Shown one piece after another: positions 29,088 through 37,428 of a stretch of DNA of 44,904 nucleotides; the stretch's first letter is position 1; every line of letters starts with the position of its first letter. The position numbers and the translations under genes are program-made. Under the pieces are notes generated by a model, which was given only the letters and a program-made list of their open reading frames with translations, was not told the DNA's origin and did not search any database. The DNA is from an uncultured Rhodobiaceae bacterium (GTDB taxonomy: Bacteria > Pseudomonadota > Alphaproteobacteria > Rhizobiales > TMED25), in NCBI GenBank assembly GCA_913045225.1, contig CAJWPC010000005.1, forward strand, positions 1-44,904, read 5' to 3'.

Positions 29088-29381
29088 ATGACTGACAAAA
29101 CATTAACAAGATTAGGGATATGTGAAGCAATATATAGGCAGATTGGCCTATCAAGAAAAGACTCTTTAGATATCGTTCAAAATATACTAGAAAAAAAAGC
29201 AAATTCACTTTCAAATGGGAACGATATAAAGTTATCCTCATTTGGTAGCTTCCTCATCAAAAGAAAAAAATCAAGAATGGGTAGAAATCCAAAGACAAAA
29301 ATAGAAGCTGTTATAAGCGAAAGAAATGTTGTTATTTTTAGGCCCAGCATGCAATTGAAAAATAAAATTAATACAGATTAA
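29088..29381 (+). CDS. ihfA: Integration host factor alpha subunit (HU/IHF family)
   Basis: A DNA-bending nucleoid protein. The 97 residues include [19 protein letters not shown] and [21 protein letters not shown], the HU/IHF body and the arm with the DNA-intercalating proline (GRNPKT). The tail [11 protein letters not shown] is typical. Placement after fabH and before a small MerR gene is the conserved alphaproteobacterial ihfA context, which favours IhfA over HU. GGGAAAAA precedes the ATG. Confidence 0.92.
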   Translation: MTDKTLTRLGICEAIYRQIGLSRKDSLDIVQNILEKKANSLSNGNDIKLSSFGSFLIKRKKSRMGRNPKTKIEAVISERNVVIFRPSMQLKNKINTD

Positions 29382-29394
29382 TAAAGTTAGAAAA

Positions 29395-29850
29395 ATGAAT
29401 GAGAAGGCAATAGACGCGTTCAAAACAATAAGTGAAGTTTCAGAGGAACTTAATATTCCACAGCACGTATTAAGATTTTGGGAAAAAAAATTCAAGTATA
29501 TAAAACCTATGACGCGTGGAGGTGGTAGAAGACTATACCGTCCAGAAGACGTAGAGCTTTTAAAGGCAATTCATAATCTATTATATACAGAGATGTATAC
29601 CATAAGTGGTGTACAAAAGATTTTTAAAGACAAAGGAAAAAGCTTTATTTTGGAAAGTGCTAGCTCCGTAGAGCATGAAAAAACTCTGGGTCAGAGTGAT
29701 CAGATCGAAACTGTGATTCATGATTATACGTCTGATTTATTCGATAATAAGAGTTCAGATCGGACAAGATCAGAATTCAAAACCTTTATAAACGACTCAA
29801 TATCTGAGCTAGAATCACTAAAAGAAATATTGCAAAGAAGCTATAATTAA
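29395..29850 (+). CDS. MerR-family transcriptional regulator
   Basis: A small DNA-binding regulator of unknown target. The 151 residues contain an N-terminal winged helix-turn-helix: [20 protein letters not shown], then [19 protein letters not shown] and the second helical pair [10 protein letters not shown]. There is no ligand-binding cysteine cluster as in metal-sensing MerR proteins, and the C-terminal part is low-complexity and acidic. Genes of this kind regularly follow ihfA in Alphaproteobacteria. It lies 13 nt after ihfA and its stop overlaps the DUF2842 gene on the other strand by 4 nt. Confidence 0.88.
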   Translation: MNEKAIDAFKTISEVSEELNIPQHVLRFWEKKFKYIKPMTRGGGRRLYRPEDVELLKAIHNLLYTEMYTISGVQKIFKDKGKSFILESASSVEHEKTLGQSDQIETVIHDYTSDLFDNKSSDRTRSEFKTFINDSISELESLKEILQRSYN

Positions 29851-30038
29851 TTATCGCGCTTCAGTATTATCATAATCGGTACAGTCCACAATACGCCTAC
29901 AAGCATATAAAACAAGATTTCAATCAAAATATTATTTAGCTCTAAAACAAAAACACCAATACGCATTGAAATTAATATATAGATAAATAGATATATTAAG
30001 AACATTGCCGTATAGATTATTTTTTGGAAACTGTTCAT
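29847..30038 (-). CDS. Small membrane protein, DUF2842 family
   Basis: A 63-residue protein with two hydrophobic segments (about residues 6-26 and 34-58) and the conserved end [16 protein letters not shown], resembling the alphaproteobacterial DUF2842 family, whose function is unknown. The ATG at 30036-30038 is preferred over an in-frame TTG at 30050. No clear ribosome site is seen. It is divergent from cox15 with about 29 nt between starts, a neighbourhood known for the family and consistent with a respiratory link (inference). Confidence 0.72.
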   Translation of the reverse strand: MNSFQKIIYTAMFLIYLFIYILISMRIGVFVLELNNILIEILFYMLVGVLWTVPIMIILKRDN

Positions 30039-30067
30039 ATCATTTATCAAATAAAACTAAAAATACT

Positions 30068-31156
30068 ATGATAATCAATGGAAATAAAAATATAAACCAA
30101 AATATCAAAAATATTGATGTTTCCTTGTGGTTGTTATGTACAATAATTACACTTATTTTTCTTATAATTATTGGGGGCATAACACGGCTCACAGAATCAG
30201 GGCTATCAATTACAGAGTGGCAACCAATTTCAGGAATTTTTTTCCCCTTTTCAGAGGTATCCTGGCAAAAAGAGTTCGATAAATATAAGCAGATACCTGA
30301 ATTTTTTTTAGTAAACTCTTCAATGACACTTGCCGAGTTTAAAATCATATATTTTTGGGAGTGGTTTCACAGATCTTTGGCGAGATTTCTTGGTTTAGTT
30401 TTTCTTATACCTTACCTATACTTCACATATAAAAAAAAATTTTCAAAAAAAGAGAAAACCTTTCTCCCGTTTATTTTACTTATGGGAGTTTTACAAGCAT
30501 TCGTTGGTTGGTATATGGTACAAAGTGGTCTTGTAGAAAATATTAATGTAAGCCAATATCGACTTGCAACACATCTATCTATAGCATTTTTGATTTTGGG
30601 ATGTCTGTCTCTTTTGTATTTATCAAGATCAGAGAATATAATTTACCTAGAAAATAGTCCTACATTATTCCTAAAAATATCATCCCTTGCATTACTTATC
30701 TTAACATTTATTCAGATTATTCTTGGTGCATTTATGTCTGGAACTCGCTCGGGTTTGACATATAATACTTGGCCACTGATTGATGGTCAATTTATACCTG
30801 ATGGTCTTTTTTCAATATCAGTTTGGTATTTAAATTTTTTTGAAAATCCACTTACAATTCATTTTGATCATAGAATGTTGGCATACGTTTTGTGCATTAT
30901 TTTATTTACTCAAATCATTCATATTAATAAGAGATATTCAGGTACGCCCTATAAAAGTTCCTCGCTATATCTCTTGGCCATAATGCTCTATCAGGTTATC
31001 TTTGGTATAATTGCAGTTATTTATCAGGTTCCAATTATAATTGGAGTTTTGCATCAGTTTGGCGCAGTGCTCTTATTTTTGGTAGCGCTGCGCCATTTCT
31101 ATTTGATAAATTACTGCCGGTTTAGACTTTTGAGAGGGCCTGCTCTAGATCACTGA
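30068..31156 (+). CDS. ctaA: Heme A synthase (COX15/CtaA family)
   Basis: An inner-membrane enzyme that oxidises the methyl group of heme O to formyl, making heme A for aa3-type cytochrome oxidase. From the ATG at 30068 there are 362 residues and eight hydrophobic segments. The four conserved heme-ligand histidines are visible: H101 (EWFHRSLARF), H169 (YRLATHLSI), H268 (FDHRMLAY) and H329 (LHQFGA). E98 is also present, as is RLTESGLSITEWQP at 40-53. A longer reading from 30005 would overlap the DUF2842 start and is less likely. The 3' end overlaps metY (opposite strand) by 35 nt. Confidence 0.95.
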   Translation: MIINGNKNINQNIKNIDVSLWLLCTIITLIFLIIIGGITRLTESGLSITEWQPISGIFFPFSEVSWQKEFDKYKQIPEFFLVNSSMTLAEFKIIYFWEWFHRSLARFLGLVFLIPYLYFTYKKKFSKKEKTFLPFILLMGVLQAFVGWYMVQSGLVENINVSQYRLATHLSIAFLILGCLSLLYLSRSENIIYLENSPTLFLKISSLALLILTFIQIILGAFMSGTRSGLTYNTWPLIDGQFIPDGLFSISVWYLNFFENPLTIHFDHRMLAYVLCIILFTQIIHINKRYSGTPYKSSSLYLLAIMLYQVIFGIIAVIYQVPIIIGVLHQFGAVLLFLVALRHFYLINYCRFRLLRGPALDH

Positions 31157-32408
31157 TAATATCAGATATATCCTCAATCCCAACAGATAATCTCACAACA
31201 TCTTTAGAGGCCCCAGCAAGCTCTTGCTGTTCGTCAGTAAGTTGGCTGTGTGTTGTAGATGATGGGTGTATTATTAGACTTTTGGCATCGCCAATATTTG
31301 CCAAATGACTGAATAAGTTTACCTCATTTACAAGTTTTACGCCTGCGTCATAGCCACCCTTCAATCCAAATGTAAATACTGCACCAGTTCCATTAGGGCA
31401 ATACTTATCAGCGTGTTTACGATAATCACTGCTAGGGAGCCCAGCATAGTTAACCCACGCAACCTTATCATGTTTTTCAAGGTATTTTGCAACTTCCAGT
31501 GCATTATTTGAATGTTGTTTCATGCGTAAAGCAACTGTTTCAATGCCGTTCAGGATTAGAAACGCGTTGAATGGTGATATTGCAGGCCCTAGATCTCTTA
31601 ATGAGAGAAATCTGCACGCAATCGCATAAGATAAACCCATTCCACCAAATGTCTCATGGAAATTAAGACCATGATAACTCGGATGTGGCTGACTTAGGTC
31701 AGGATACTTATCATCTTTGGACCAGTCAAAGTCACCTCCGTCTACAATTATGCCACCAATTGAGTTACCCTGTCCACCTAGGAACTTTGTAAGTGAGTGA
31801 ACAACAATATTCGCACCAAAATCAAGGGGTTTACATAGATATGGTGTAGCCATTGTATTGTCTACAATTAGAGGTAAGTGATGCTCCTCCGCGACCCTCG
31901 CGATCGCTTCGATATCTGTAATGATACCTCCTGGGTTCGCGATGGACTCAATAAATATTGCTTTTGTTTTATCATTTATCTTTGATTTATAATCATCAAC
32001 GTCATTGGCTTCAGCCCATGACACATTCCAATCAAATTTTTTAAATGAATGGTTAAATTGGTTTATTGACCCACCGTAAAGTTTATTTGAAGCAATAAAC
32101 TCATCACCGGCGCTCATGAGGGGGTGTAATGCTATTAATTGCGCAGCGTGACCTGATGCAAGTGCTAGAGCGCCCTTACCACCTTCTAATTCAGCCACAC
32201 GCTTTTCAAGTACATCTTGTGTAGGATTCATGATCCTTGTGTATATATTTCCAAATGCGCGTCCTGCGAATAGGTCTGCAGCGTGATCTGTATTTTCAAA
32301 AACATAAGAGCTTGTTTGATATATAGGCGTGGCTCTCGCACCAGTTGCAGGGTCTGGTTGAGCACCAGAATGAATTGCAACCGTATTAAAACCTACTTTT
32401 TCGCTCAT
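31122..32408 (-). CDS. metY: O-acetylhomoserine sulfhydrylase
   Basis: A PLP enzyme that makes homocysteine from O-acetylhomoserine and sulfide. The 428-residue length and the motifs NTVAIHSGAQPDPATGARAT, YTRIMNPTQDVLEKRVAELE and the PLP lysine K208 in VHSLTKFLGGQG place it in the MetY branch of the Cys/Met-metabolism family rather than MetB/MetZ. GGGAGAT 7 nt before the ATG is a strong ribosome site. Its acceptor derives from homoserine (see hom in this window). A 350-bp gap lies upstream, room for a regulatory leader. Its stop lies inside the cox15 3' end. Confidence 0.95.
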   Translation of the reverse strand: MSEKVGFNTVAIHSGAQPDPATGARATPIYQTSSYVFENTDHAADLFAGRAFGNIYTRIMNPTQDVLEKRVAELEGGKGALALASGHAAQLIALHPLMSAGDEFIASNKLYGGSINQFNHSFKKFDWNVSWAEANDVDDYKSKINDKTKAIFIESIANPGGIITDIEAIARVAEEHHLPLIVDNTMATPYLCKPLDFGANIVVHSLTKFLGGQGNSIGGIIVDGGDFDWSKDDKYPDLSQPHPSYHGLNFHETFGGMGLSYAIACRFLSLRDLGPAISPFNAFLILNGIETVALRMKQHSNNALEVAKYLEKHDKVAWVNYAGLPSSDYRKHADKYCPNGTGAVFTFGLKGGYDAGVKLVNEVNLFSHLANIGDAKSLIIHPSSTTHSQLTDEQQELAGASKDVVRLSVGIEDISDIISDLEQALSKV

Positions 32409-32586
32409 TTTATAATCTCCCTAAAATTTTTAAACTATTTGACGAAAACATAAACTAACACATATAGTGCAGTCTTTATTTTTATCTTTCCAAATTAAAA
32501 TGTTAAAATATTCTAAATTAATGTTATTTGATAGAATTATTTGTTAAAAATAAAAAAATTTATCAACCTTTGATTAATTATAGAAA

Positions 32587-32667
32587 ATGATGCCAAGTAA
32601 TGAAGGCTATTTAGCTTGCTTTGTGCCGGCAGTTCTTATATATGGTACCATAATACCACAAATGTAA
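32587..32667 (+). CDS. Candidate 26-residue hydrophobic peptide
   Basis: Opening with a double ATG (32587 and 32590), the frame encodes MMPSNEGYLACF, then VPAVLIYGTIIPQM and a TAA. It would give one short hydrophobic segment. The frame coincides with the only GC-richer island in an otherwise very AT-rich gap, which suggests selection. No Shine-Dalgarno is evident, but several real genes here also lack one. I do not recognise the peptide. It could be a small membrane protein, a leader peptide for rplM, or chance. Confidence 0.35.
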   Translation: MMPSNEGYLACFVPAVLIYGTIIPQM

Positions 32668-32703
32668 AAGATTGATTTAAAATAAAAAAAATGTAGAAAA
32701 AAA

Positions 32704-32731
32704 TTGACTTTAGTTATAATTCCTATATTTA
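32704..32731 (+). promoter_or_regulatory. Putative rplM-rpsI promoter
   Basis: TTGACT at 32704-32709 is a 5/6 match to the -35 consensus. TATTTA at 32726-32731 sits 16 nt downstream as a possible -10. This would place the transcript start about 20 nt before the rplM ATG. Other -10-like AT stretches exist nearby. Confidence 0.35.
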
Positions 32732-32758
32732 TTCCATTATATTATATTTAGTACGCAA

Positions 32759-33223
32759 ATGAATACATACAACATAAAACAAATTGATGTAAAAAAAAAT
32801 TGGGTCCTTATTGATGCTGATGGATTAGTTTTGGGTCGCTTGGCAACTCATATTGCAGCAATACTTAGAGGAAAAAACAAACCAATCTATACTCCACATG
32901 TAGACTGTGGTGACAACGTAATCGTCATAAATGCTGAGAAAGTACATCTCACTGGGCTAAAAAGGGATAAAAAAACCTACTATTGGCACACCGGATATCC
33001 TGGCGGTATAAAAAGTAAATCTGCATCCGATATCTTAGACGGTAAATTTCCTGAAAGAGTAATCATAAAGGCTGTTCAGAGGATGTTACCCGGCGGACCG
33101 CTCTCAAGAAGGCAGTTGAAGAACTTGAAAGTGTATCCAGGTAGCGAACATCCGCATCAGGCCCAACAGCCAGTTATTGATGATTTTGCTAGTCAAAATC
33201 TAAAAAATACAAGGAGAGCTTGA
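32759..33223 (+). CDS. rplM: 50S ribosomal protein L13
   Basis: A primary-binding protein of the large ribosomal subunit. The 154 residues include [50 protein letters not shown] and the final [13 protein letters not shown], all characteristic of bacterial L13. There is a single base between its stop and the rpsI ATG, the universal rplM-rpsI pair. Confidence 0.98.
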   Translation: MNTYNIKQIDVKKNWVLIDADGLVLGRLATHIAAILRGKNKPIYTPHVDCGDNVIVINAEKVHLTGLKRDKKTYYWHTGYPGGIKSKSASDILDGKFPERVIIKAVQRMLPGGPLSRRQLKNLKVYPGSEHPHQAQQPVIDDFASQNLKNTRRA

Positions 33224-33224
33224 T

Positions 33225-33719
33225 ATGGTCGCGGAAAATAACCTTGAAACATTAGATACTGAAAATTCGGAAACTGTAAATGGCTATCCTGGGAATGAGC
33301 CATCTGTTATATACGAAAAGAAGGTCGATAATCTTGGGCGAGCTTATGCAACTGGTAAAAGAAAAAATGCTGTTGCAAGGGTGTGGATCAAGCCTGGCAG
33401 TGGTAAGGTTACAGTGAATGGTAAAGAATTTGAAATATTTTTTGCGAGACCGGTTTTAAGAATGATTGTACAACAACCTCTCGATGCTACCGACAATAGA
33501 GGAAGTTTCGATATACTCTGCACAGTTTCAGGGGGTGGTTTATCTGGTCAAGCCGGTGCAATTCGCCATGGCATTTCAAAAGCGCTTTTAAACTATGAGC
33601 CTCAGAATAGAGCTGTACTTAAATCTGGTGGTTTTCTAACACGTGACTCAAGAGTGGTTGAACGAAAAAAATATGGAAGAGCAAAAGCGAGAAAAAGCTT
33701 CCAATTCTCAAAAAGATAA
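33225..33719 (+). CDS. rpsI: 30S ribosomal protein S9
   Basis: A small-subunit protein whose C-terminal tail reaches the P-site tRNA. The S9 core begins with [20 protein letters not shown] and ends with [17 protein letters not shown], including the final basic tail. The 164-residue length reflects an N-terminal acidic extension of about 35 residues, common in Alphaproteobacteria. AAGGAGAG precedes the ATG inside the rplM end. Confidence 0.98.
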   Translation: MVAENNLETLDTENSETVNGYPGNEPSVIYEKKVDNLGRAYATGKRKNAVARVWIKPGSGKVTVNGKEFEIFFARPVLRMIVQQPLDATDNRGSFDILCTVSGGGLSGQAGAIRHGISKALLNYEPQNRAVLKSGGFLTRDSRVVERKKYGRAKARKSFQFSKR

Positions 33720-33745
33720 GTCACCTACAATACTCTTCATCAAGA

Positions 33746-33770
33746 ATATCATATGTGATATAATTCACAT
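33746..33770 (+). promoter_or_regulatory. Palindrome TGTGA-N6-TCACA around a TATAAT, upstream of argC
   Basis: ATGTGA-TATAAT-TCACAT (33753-33770) is a perfect 6-bp inverted repeat containing the classic CRP-family half-sites TGTGA/TCACA with 6-bp spacing. The spacer itself is a perfect -10 hexamer. A second, alternative dyad, ATATCA-TATG-TGATAT (33746-33761), overlaps it. The -35 region (33736-33741, TTCATC) is weak. It lies 40-57 nt before argC. A regulator bound here would cover the -10 and so would be expected to repress. The site is seen; the regulator is inferred. Confidence 0.4.
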
Positions 33771-33809
33771 GTTAATTGTAAATTCTAAACAACTTAGATA
33801 AGGTAAGCA

Positions 33810-34856
33810 ATGGCAACAAAAGACATTAATGTTGGAGTCATAGGGGCGTCAGGCTATACTGGGTCAGATCTCATAAGAATGATATCGGGCCACCCGAAGA
33901 TTGATTTGAAATATATTTCAGCAAATAATCATGCAGGGCAGAGAATTGGTGAAATATATCCCCATTTAAATGGAAAAGTCGATTTATTCCTTGAAAAATG
34001 GGAAGATATAAACTGGTCTGCAGTCGATGTGATTTTTAGCTGTCTTCCTCACGGGATTTTTCATGAAATATTTCCAAAGTTACCAGCTGAAAAAATAATA
34101 ATTGATTTATCTGCTGACTTTCGACTGTCGAGTGCCAAAGATTATGTAGAGTGGTATAATTTCGAACATAAATCGGTAGAAACAATAAATCATTTTGTCT
34201 ATGGGCTGACAGAACTCAATCGATCAAATATAAGAAAATCAGAGAAGGTTGCGTGCCCAGGTTGTTATCCGACTGCGACGTTGCTGGCGTTATATCCACT
34301 TATTGCCGATGATTTAATAGACATACACAATATAACTATTGATGCAAAGTCTGGCATTAGTGGCGCTGGGAGGAGCCCAAAAAGAGACCTACTATTTAGT
34401 GAGATTTCTGAGTCTTTTAGGCCATATTCTGTTACTGGACATAGGCACATTATAGAGATTGAGCAACAATTAATGCTTCATTCAAAAAATGACATTAAAA
34501 TTAATTTTATACCACATTTAGTTCCCATGAATAGGGGGGAGCTTGTGACATCGCATGTGAGGTTAAGTAAGGATATCAAATTAAATGAAATTATTGAGAT
34601 CTACCGGTCTAAATATAGAAATGATAATTTCATAAATATTATGAGCAATGGTAATGTACCAAATACGATAAATGTGAGGGGAACAAATAATTGTGATATT
34701 GCTGTGATACCGGGTAGAGTGGACAAAACTTTGATAATTATCTCAGCGATCGATAATTTGGTTAAAGGCTCAAGCGGACAGGCAATACAGAATATGAACC
34801 TTATCTACGGTTGGCCTGAAGAACTTGGCTTGCATCAAATTTCTATATTTCCTTGA
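33810..34856 (+). CDS. argC: N-acetyl-gamma-glutamyl-phosphate reductase
   Basis: Reduces N-acetylglutamyl phosphate with NADPH in arginine synthesis. The 348-residue protein has the Rossmann motif VGVIGASGYTGSDLIRM at 8-24, the catalytic C152 in ACPGCYPTATLLALYPL, and the active-site histidine in SVTGHRHIIEIEQQL. The downstream position from rplM-rpsI is common in Alphaproteobacteria. The start ATG follows AAGGTAAGCA. It seems to have its own promoter (see the palindrome upstream). Confidence 0.96.
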   Translation: MATKDINVGVIGASGYTGSDLIRMISGHPKIDLKYISANNHAGQRIGEIYPHLNGKVDLFLEKWEDINWSAVDVIFSCLPHGIFHEIFPKLPAEKIIIDLSADFRLSSAKDYVEWYNFEHKSVETINHFVYGLTELNRSNIRKSEKVACPGCYPTATLLALYPLIADDLIDIHNITIDAKSGISGAGRSPKRDLLFSEISESFRPYSVTGHRHIIEIEQQLMLHSKNDIKINFIPHLVPMNRGELVTSHVRLSKDIKLNEIIEIYRSKYRNDNFINIMSNGNVPNTINVRGTNNCDIAVIPGRVDKTLIIISAIDNLVKGSSGQAIQNMNLIYGWPEELGLHQISIFP

Positions 34857-34923
34857 TTTTGGATGCATATGTATTAAAAATCATTATCATAGAATTATCA
34901 GATTTAATTATTATTTATAAAAT

Positions 34924-36105
34924 ATGAGTACAGAATTTCACAGAATAAAGCAGCTTCCGCCTTATGTTTTTGAGAGTGTTAACAAATTAAAGGCAAATTA
35001 TCGAGCGCGTGGTGATGATATAATTGACCTCGGTATGGGAAACCCTGATATGGCAACACCCAGTCATATTAGAGATAAGTTAATTGAAACTGTAAATAAA
35101 CCAAAAACAAATAGATATAGTGCATCAAAAGGAATATCTGGTCTACTGCGAGCTCAAGCTAAATACTACGCTAGGAGATTTGGTGTAAAGTTGAAACCTG
35201 AAACTGAAATTGTTGCAACACTTGGATCAAAAGAGGGGTTCGCAAACATTGCACAAGCTATAACTGCACCGGGCGATATAATTTTAGCCCCAAACCCTAC
35301 ATATCCAATTCATCAGTTTGGTTTTATAATATCAGGTGGAGTCATAAGAAATATGCCCGCAGTTCCTGATGAAAATTTTTTAAGGTTTCTCGAAAAAGAG
35401 GTTGTAAATTCAAATCCAAAACCGAAGGTCCTCGTTGTAAACTATCCATCGAATCCAACAGCTTTACATGCGAGTCTGGACTTTTATAAAGATATTGTGT
35501 CATTTTGTAAAAAACATGACTTAATTATTTTATCAGATCTTGCTTACTCAGAAATCTATTTCGATACGGATCCGCCTCCATCAATACTGCAAGTGAATGG
35601 TGCTAAATCTATTTCTGTCGAATTTACCTCAATGTCGAAAACCTATGCAATGCCTGGCTGGAGAATTGGTTTTGCCGTTGGTAACGAGAGGATCATTTCG
35701 GCATTAATCAGGGTAAAATCATACCTTGATTATGGGGCTTTTACCCCAATACAAGTTGCTGCTGCTGCAGCCTTAAATGGAAATCAAGATTGTGTAAATG
35801 AAATAAGGCAATGCTACAAGAGTCGTCGTGATACACTTATAAAGTCATTTTCAAATGCGGGATGGAAAATACCATCACCGCCTTCATCTATGTTTGCGTG
35901 GGCGCCAATACCCGAGAAATACAAGAAATATGGTTCAGTCGAATTCTCAAAAATTTTACTAAAGAAAACAAAGGTAGCTGTCTCACCAGGCATTGGATTT
36001 GGAAGTGAAGGTGAGGGCTTCCTGAGAATTGCGCTCGTTGAAAATGAGCATCGTATTCGTCAGGCTGCAAGAAATATAAAGAAAAATTTGTTTAGTGATA
36101 TTTAG
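34924..36105 (+). CDS. alaC: PLP aminotransferase, AlaC-like (alanine/aspartate type)
   Basis: A fold-type I class I aminotransferase. The 393 residues show DLGMGNPDMATPSHI near the N-terminus, the substrate/PLP motif VVNYPSNPTALHASL, DLAYSEIYFD, and the PLP lysine K239 in TSMSKTYAMPGWRIGF. It resembles AlaC, which makes alanine from pyruvate with glutamate. Relatives are often labelled LL-diaminopimelate aminotransferase, but the presence of dapA and the hom neighbour argue only weakly either way. It begins the alaC-hom-glpX-recJ block, 12 nt before hom. Substrate is not certain. Confidence 0.82.
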   Translation: MSTEFHRIKQLPPYVFESVNKLKANYRARGDDIIDLGMGNPDMATPSHIRDKLIETVNKPKTNRYSASKGISGLLRAQAKYYARRFGVKLKPETEIVATLGSKEGFANIAQAITAPGDIILAPNPTYPIHQFGFIISGGVIRNMPAVPDENFLRFLEKEVVNSNPKPKVLVVNYPSNPTALHASLDFYKDIVSFCKKHDLIILSDLAYSEIYFDTDPPPSILQVNGAKSISVEFTSMSKTYAMPGWRIGFAVGNERIISALIRVKSYLDYGAFTPIQVAAAAALNGNQDCVNEIRQCYKSRRDTLIKSFSNAGWKIPSPPSSMFAWAPIPEKYKKYGSVEFSKILLKKTKVAVSPGIGFGSEGEGFLRIALVENEHRIRQAARNIKKNLFSDI

Positions 36106-36117
36106 GTTTTAGTTACT

Positions 36118-37413
36118 ATGGTTGATGTTAGGGTTGGGATTATTGGACTAGGTAGCGTCGGCCAAGGTGTTGTTAAGATACTAAGTGATAATATTTCACT
36201 AATTCAAAAAAAAACAAACGCAAAAATTAGCATAATTGGTGTCTCTGGAAAAAATAAAAAGAAACAGAGGGAAGTACAAATCAATAGATATCAATGGTTT
36301 GATAATCCAATATCTTTGGCTGTGAATAAGGATGCTGACATAATTATTGAGCTTATCGGTGGAGAAGATGGGATTGCGCTCGAGGTTGTTGAGAGCGCAC
36401 TAAAGGCTGGGAAGAATGTAATCACTGCCAACAAAGCCCTCATAGCAAAAAATGGTAACTATCTATTGGAGCTTGCCGAAAAAAATGGTGCAAAATTGTT
36501 ATTCGAAGCTGCAATTGCAGGTTCAATTCCCATTGTTAAGACACTTAAAGAGAGCGTTGCATCAAATACAATATCCGCAATTTATGGCATATTAAATGGG
36601 ACTTGTAATTACATTTTAACCTCTATGGAAAAGGAAGGTATAAGTTTTGATAATGCCCTAAAAAGGGCACAAGATCTTGGCTTTGCCGAGGCTGACCCAA
36701 CTTTTGATATTGAAGGCTATGATGCCGCTCATAAACTATCAATTTTATCAAGCATGTGCTTTGGTCAAAAGATAGATTTTGATCATGTAAAAATCCAGGG
36801 CATAAAAGCAATAGAGCTTGACGACATCAGAGCTGCTAGTGATTATGGCTACACTATTAGATTATTGGGTATAGCAAAGAAAAATAAAGATGGTCATATC
36901 TCGCAAGTTGTCAGACCCTCATTACTCTCAAAAGAGTCTGACCTTGCAGGCATAGAATGGGAAAAAAATGCTGTCACTATAAGGGGAAATTATTTCAAAG
37001 AGTTATTAATTTCAGGGCCAGGTGCAGGGAGATACCCAACAGCTTCGGCAATAATGGGGGACTTATTTGATATAATCAACAATACGAATTACCCACCCCT
37101 TGGCATACCACTAAAAGCTCTCTCTAAAAGCAGCAACGAGATGAATATCGAGACTAGTCGTTTCTATTTGAGACTATTGTTACCAGATATATCGGGAACA
37201 ATGGCATCAATAACAAATGCGATGGCAAAAAACGGTATATCAATAGATGATATTACGCAACGCATTTCAAAAAAAATGAAAGATAAAAATCTTGTGCCAA
37301 TAACCATTATAACAAGTACGACTGACTTCACGTCGATAAACAAAGCTGTGGAAGATATTAATAAGAATAACTACAGCCCAACCACACCTAATATAATAAC
37401 CATTGAAAGTTAA
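36118..37413 (+). CDS. hom: Homoserine dehydrogenase
   Basis: Reduces aspartate semialdehyde to homoserine, the branch point to threonine and methionine. The 431-residue protein has the NAD(P) motif VGIIGLGSVGQGVVKIL, then TANKALIAKNG, the catalytic region AGSIPIVKTLKES and GILNGTCNYILTSM, and FAEADPTFDIEGYDAAHKL. A C-terminal ACT domain (about 347-430, LLPDISGTMASITNAMAK) suggests feedback control, usually by threonine. Homoserine from here supplies metY after acetylation. Confidence 0.96.
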   Translation: MVDVRVGIIGLGSVGQGVVKILSDNISLIQKKTNAKISIIGVSGKNKKKQREVQINRYQWFDNPISLAVNKDADIIIELIGGEDGIALEVVESALKAGKNVITANKALIAKNGNYLLELAEKNGAKLLFEAAIAGSIPIVKTLKESVASNTISAIYGILNGTCNYILTSMEKEGISFDNALKRAQDLGFAEADPTFDIEGYDAAHKLSILSSMCFGQKIDFDHVKIQGIKAIELDDIRAASDYGYTIRLLGIAKKNKDGHISQVVRPSLLSKESDLAGIEWEKNAVTIRGNYFKELLISGPGAGRYPTASAIMGDLFDIINNTNYPPLGIPLKALSKSSNEMNIETSRFYLRLLLPDISGTMASITNAMAKNGISIDDITQRISKKMKDKNLVPITIITSTTDFTSINKAVEDINKNNYSPTTPNIITIES

Positions 37414-37428
37414 TCACTGGGTTATCTT

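Larger units (their letters stand above)
32409..32758. other. 350-bp gap between divergent metY and rplM
   Basis: This is the longest gap in the window. It holds the metY 5' region (32409 to about 32520, AT-rich), a more GC-rich island at about 32587-32667 that coincides with a 26-codon reading frame, an A-rich stretch at 32668-32703, and a likely rplM promoter. Regulation of metY by a SAM riboswitch is common in Alphaproteobacteria, but I could not fit a SAM-II core here. No tRNA is seen. Confidence 0.6.

Noticed and set aside
32460-32640. SAM-II riboswitch for metY (a GCTAAA motif occurs on the minus strand)
   Set aside because: The GCTAAA lies next to GCAAG, but no TGATTT loop or P1 stem is placed correctly, and the motif is within the candidate small ORF, some 200 nt from the start codon.
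34880-34910. Fur-box-like ATCATTATCATAGAATTATCA before alaC
   Set aside because: Only two of three GATAAT-type hexamers match, the spacing is off, and the region is nearly all A/T, so chance is likely. The gene has no iron link.
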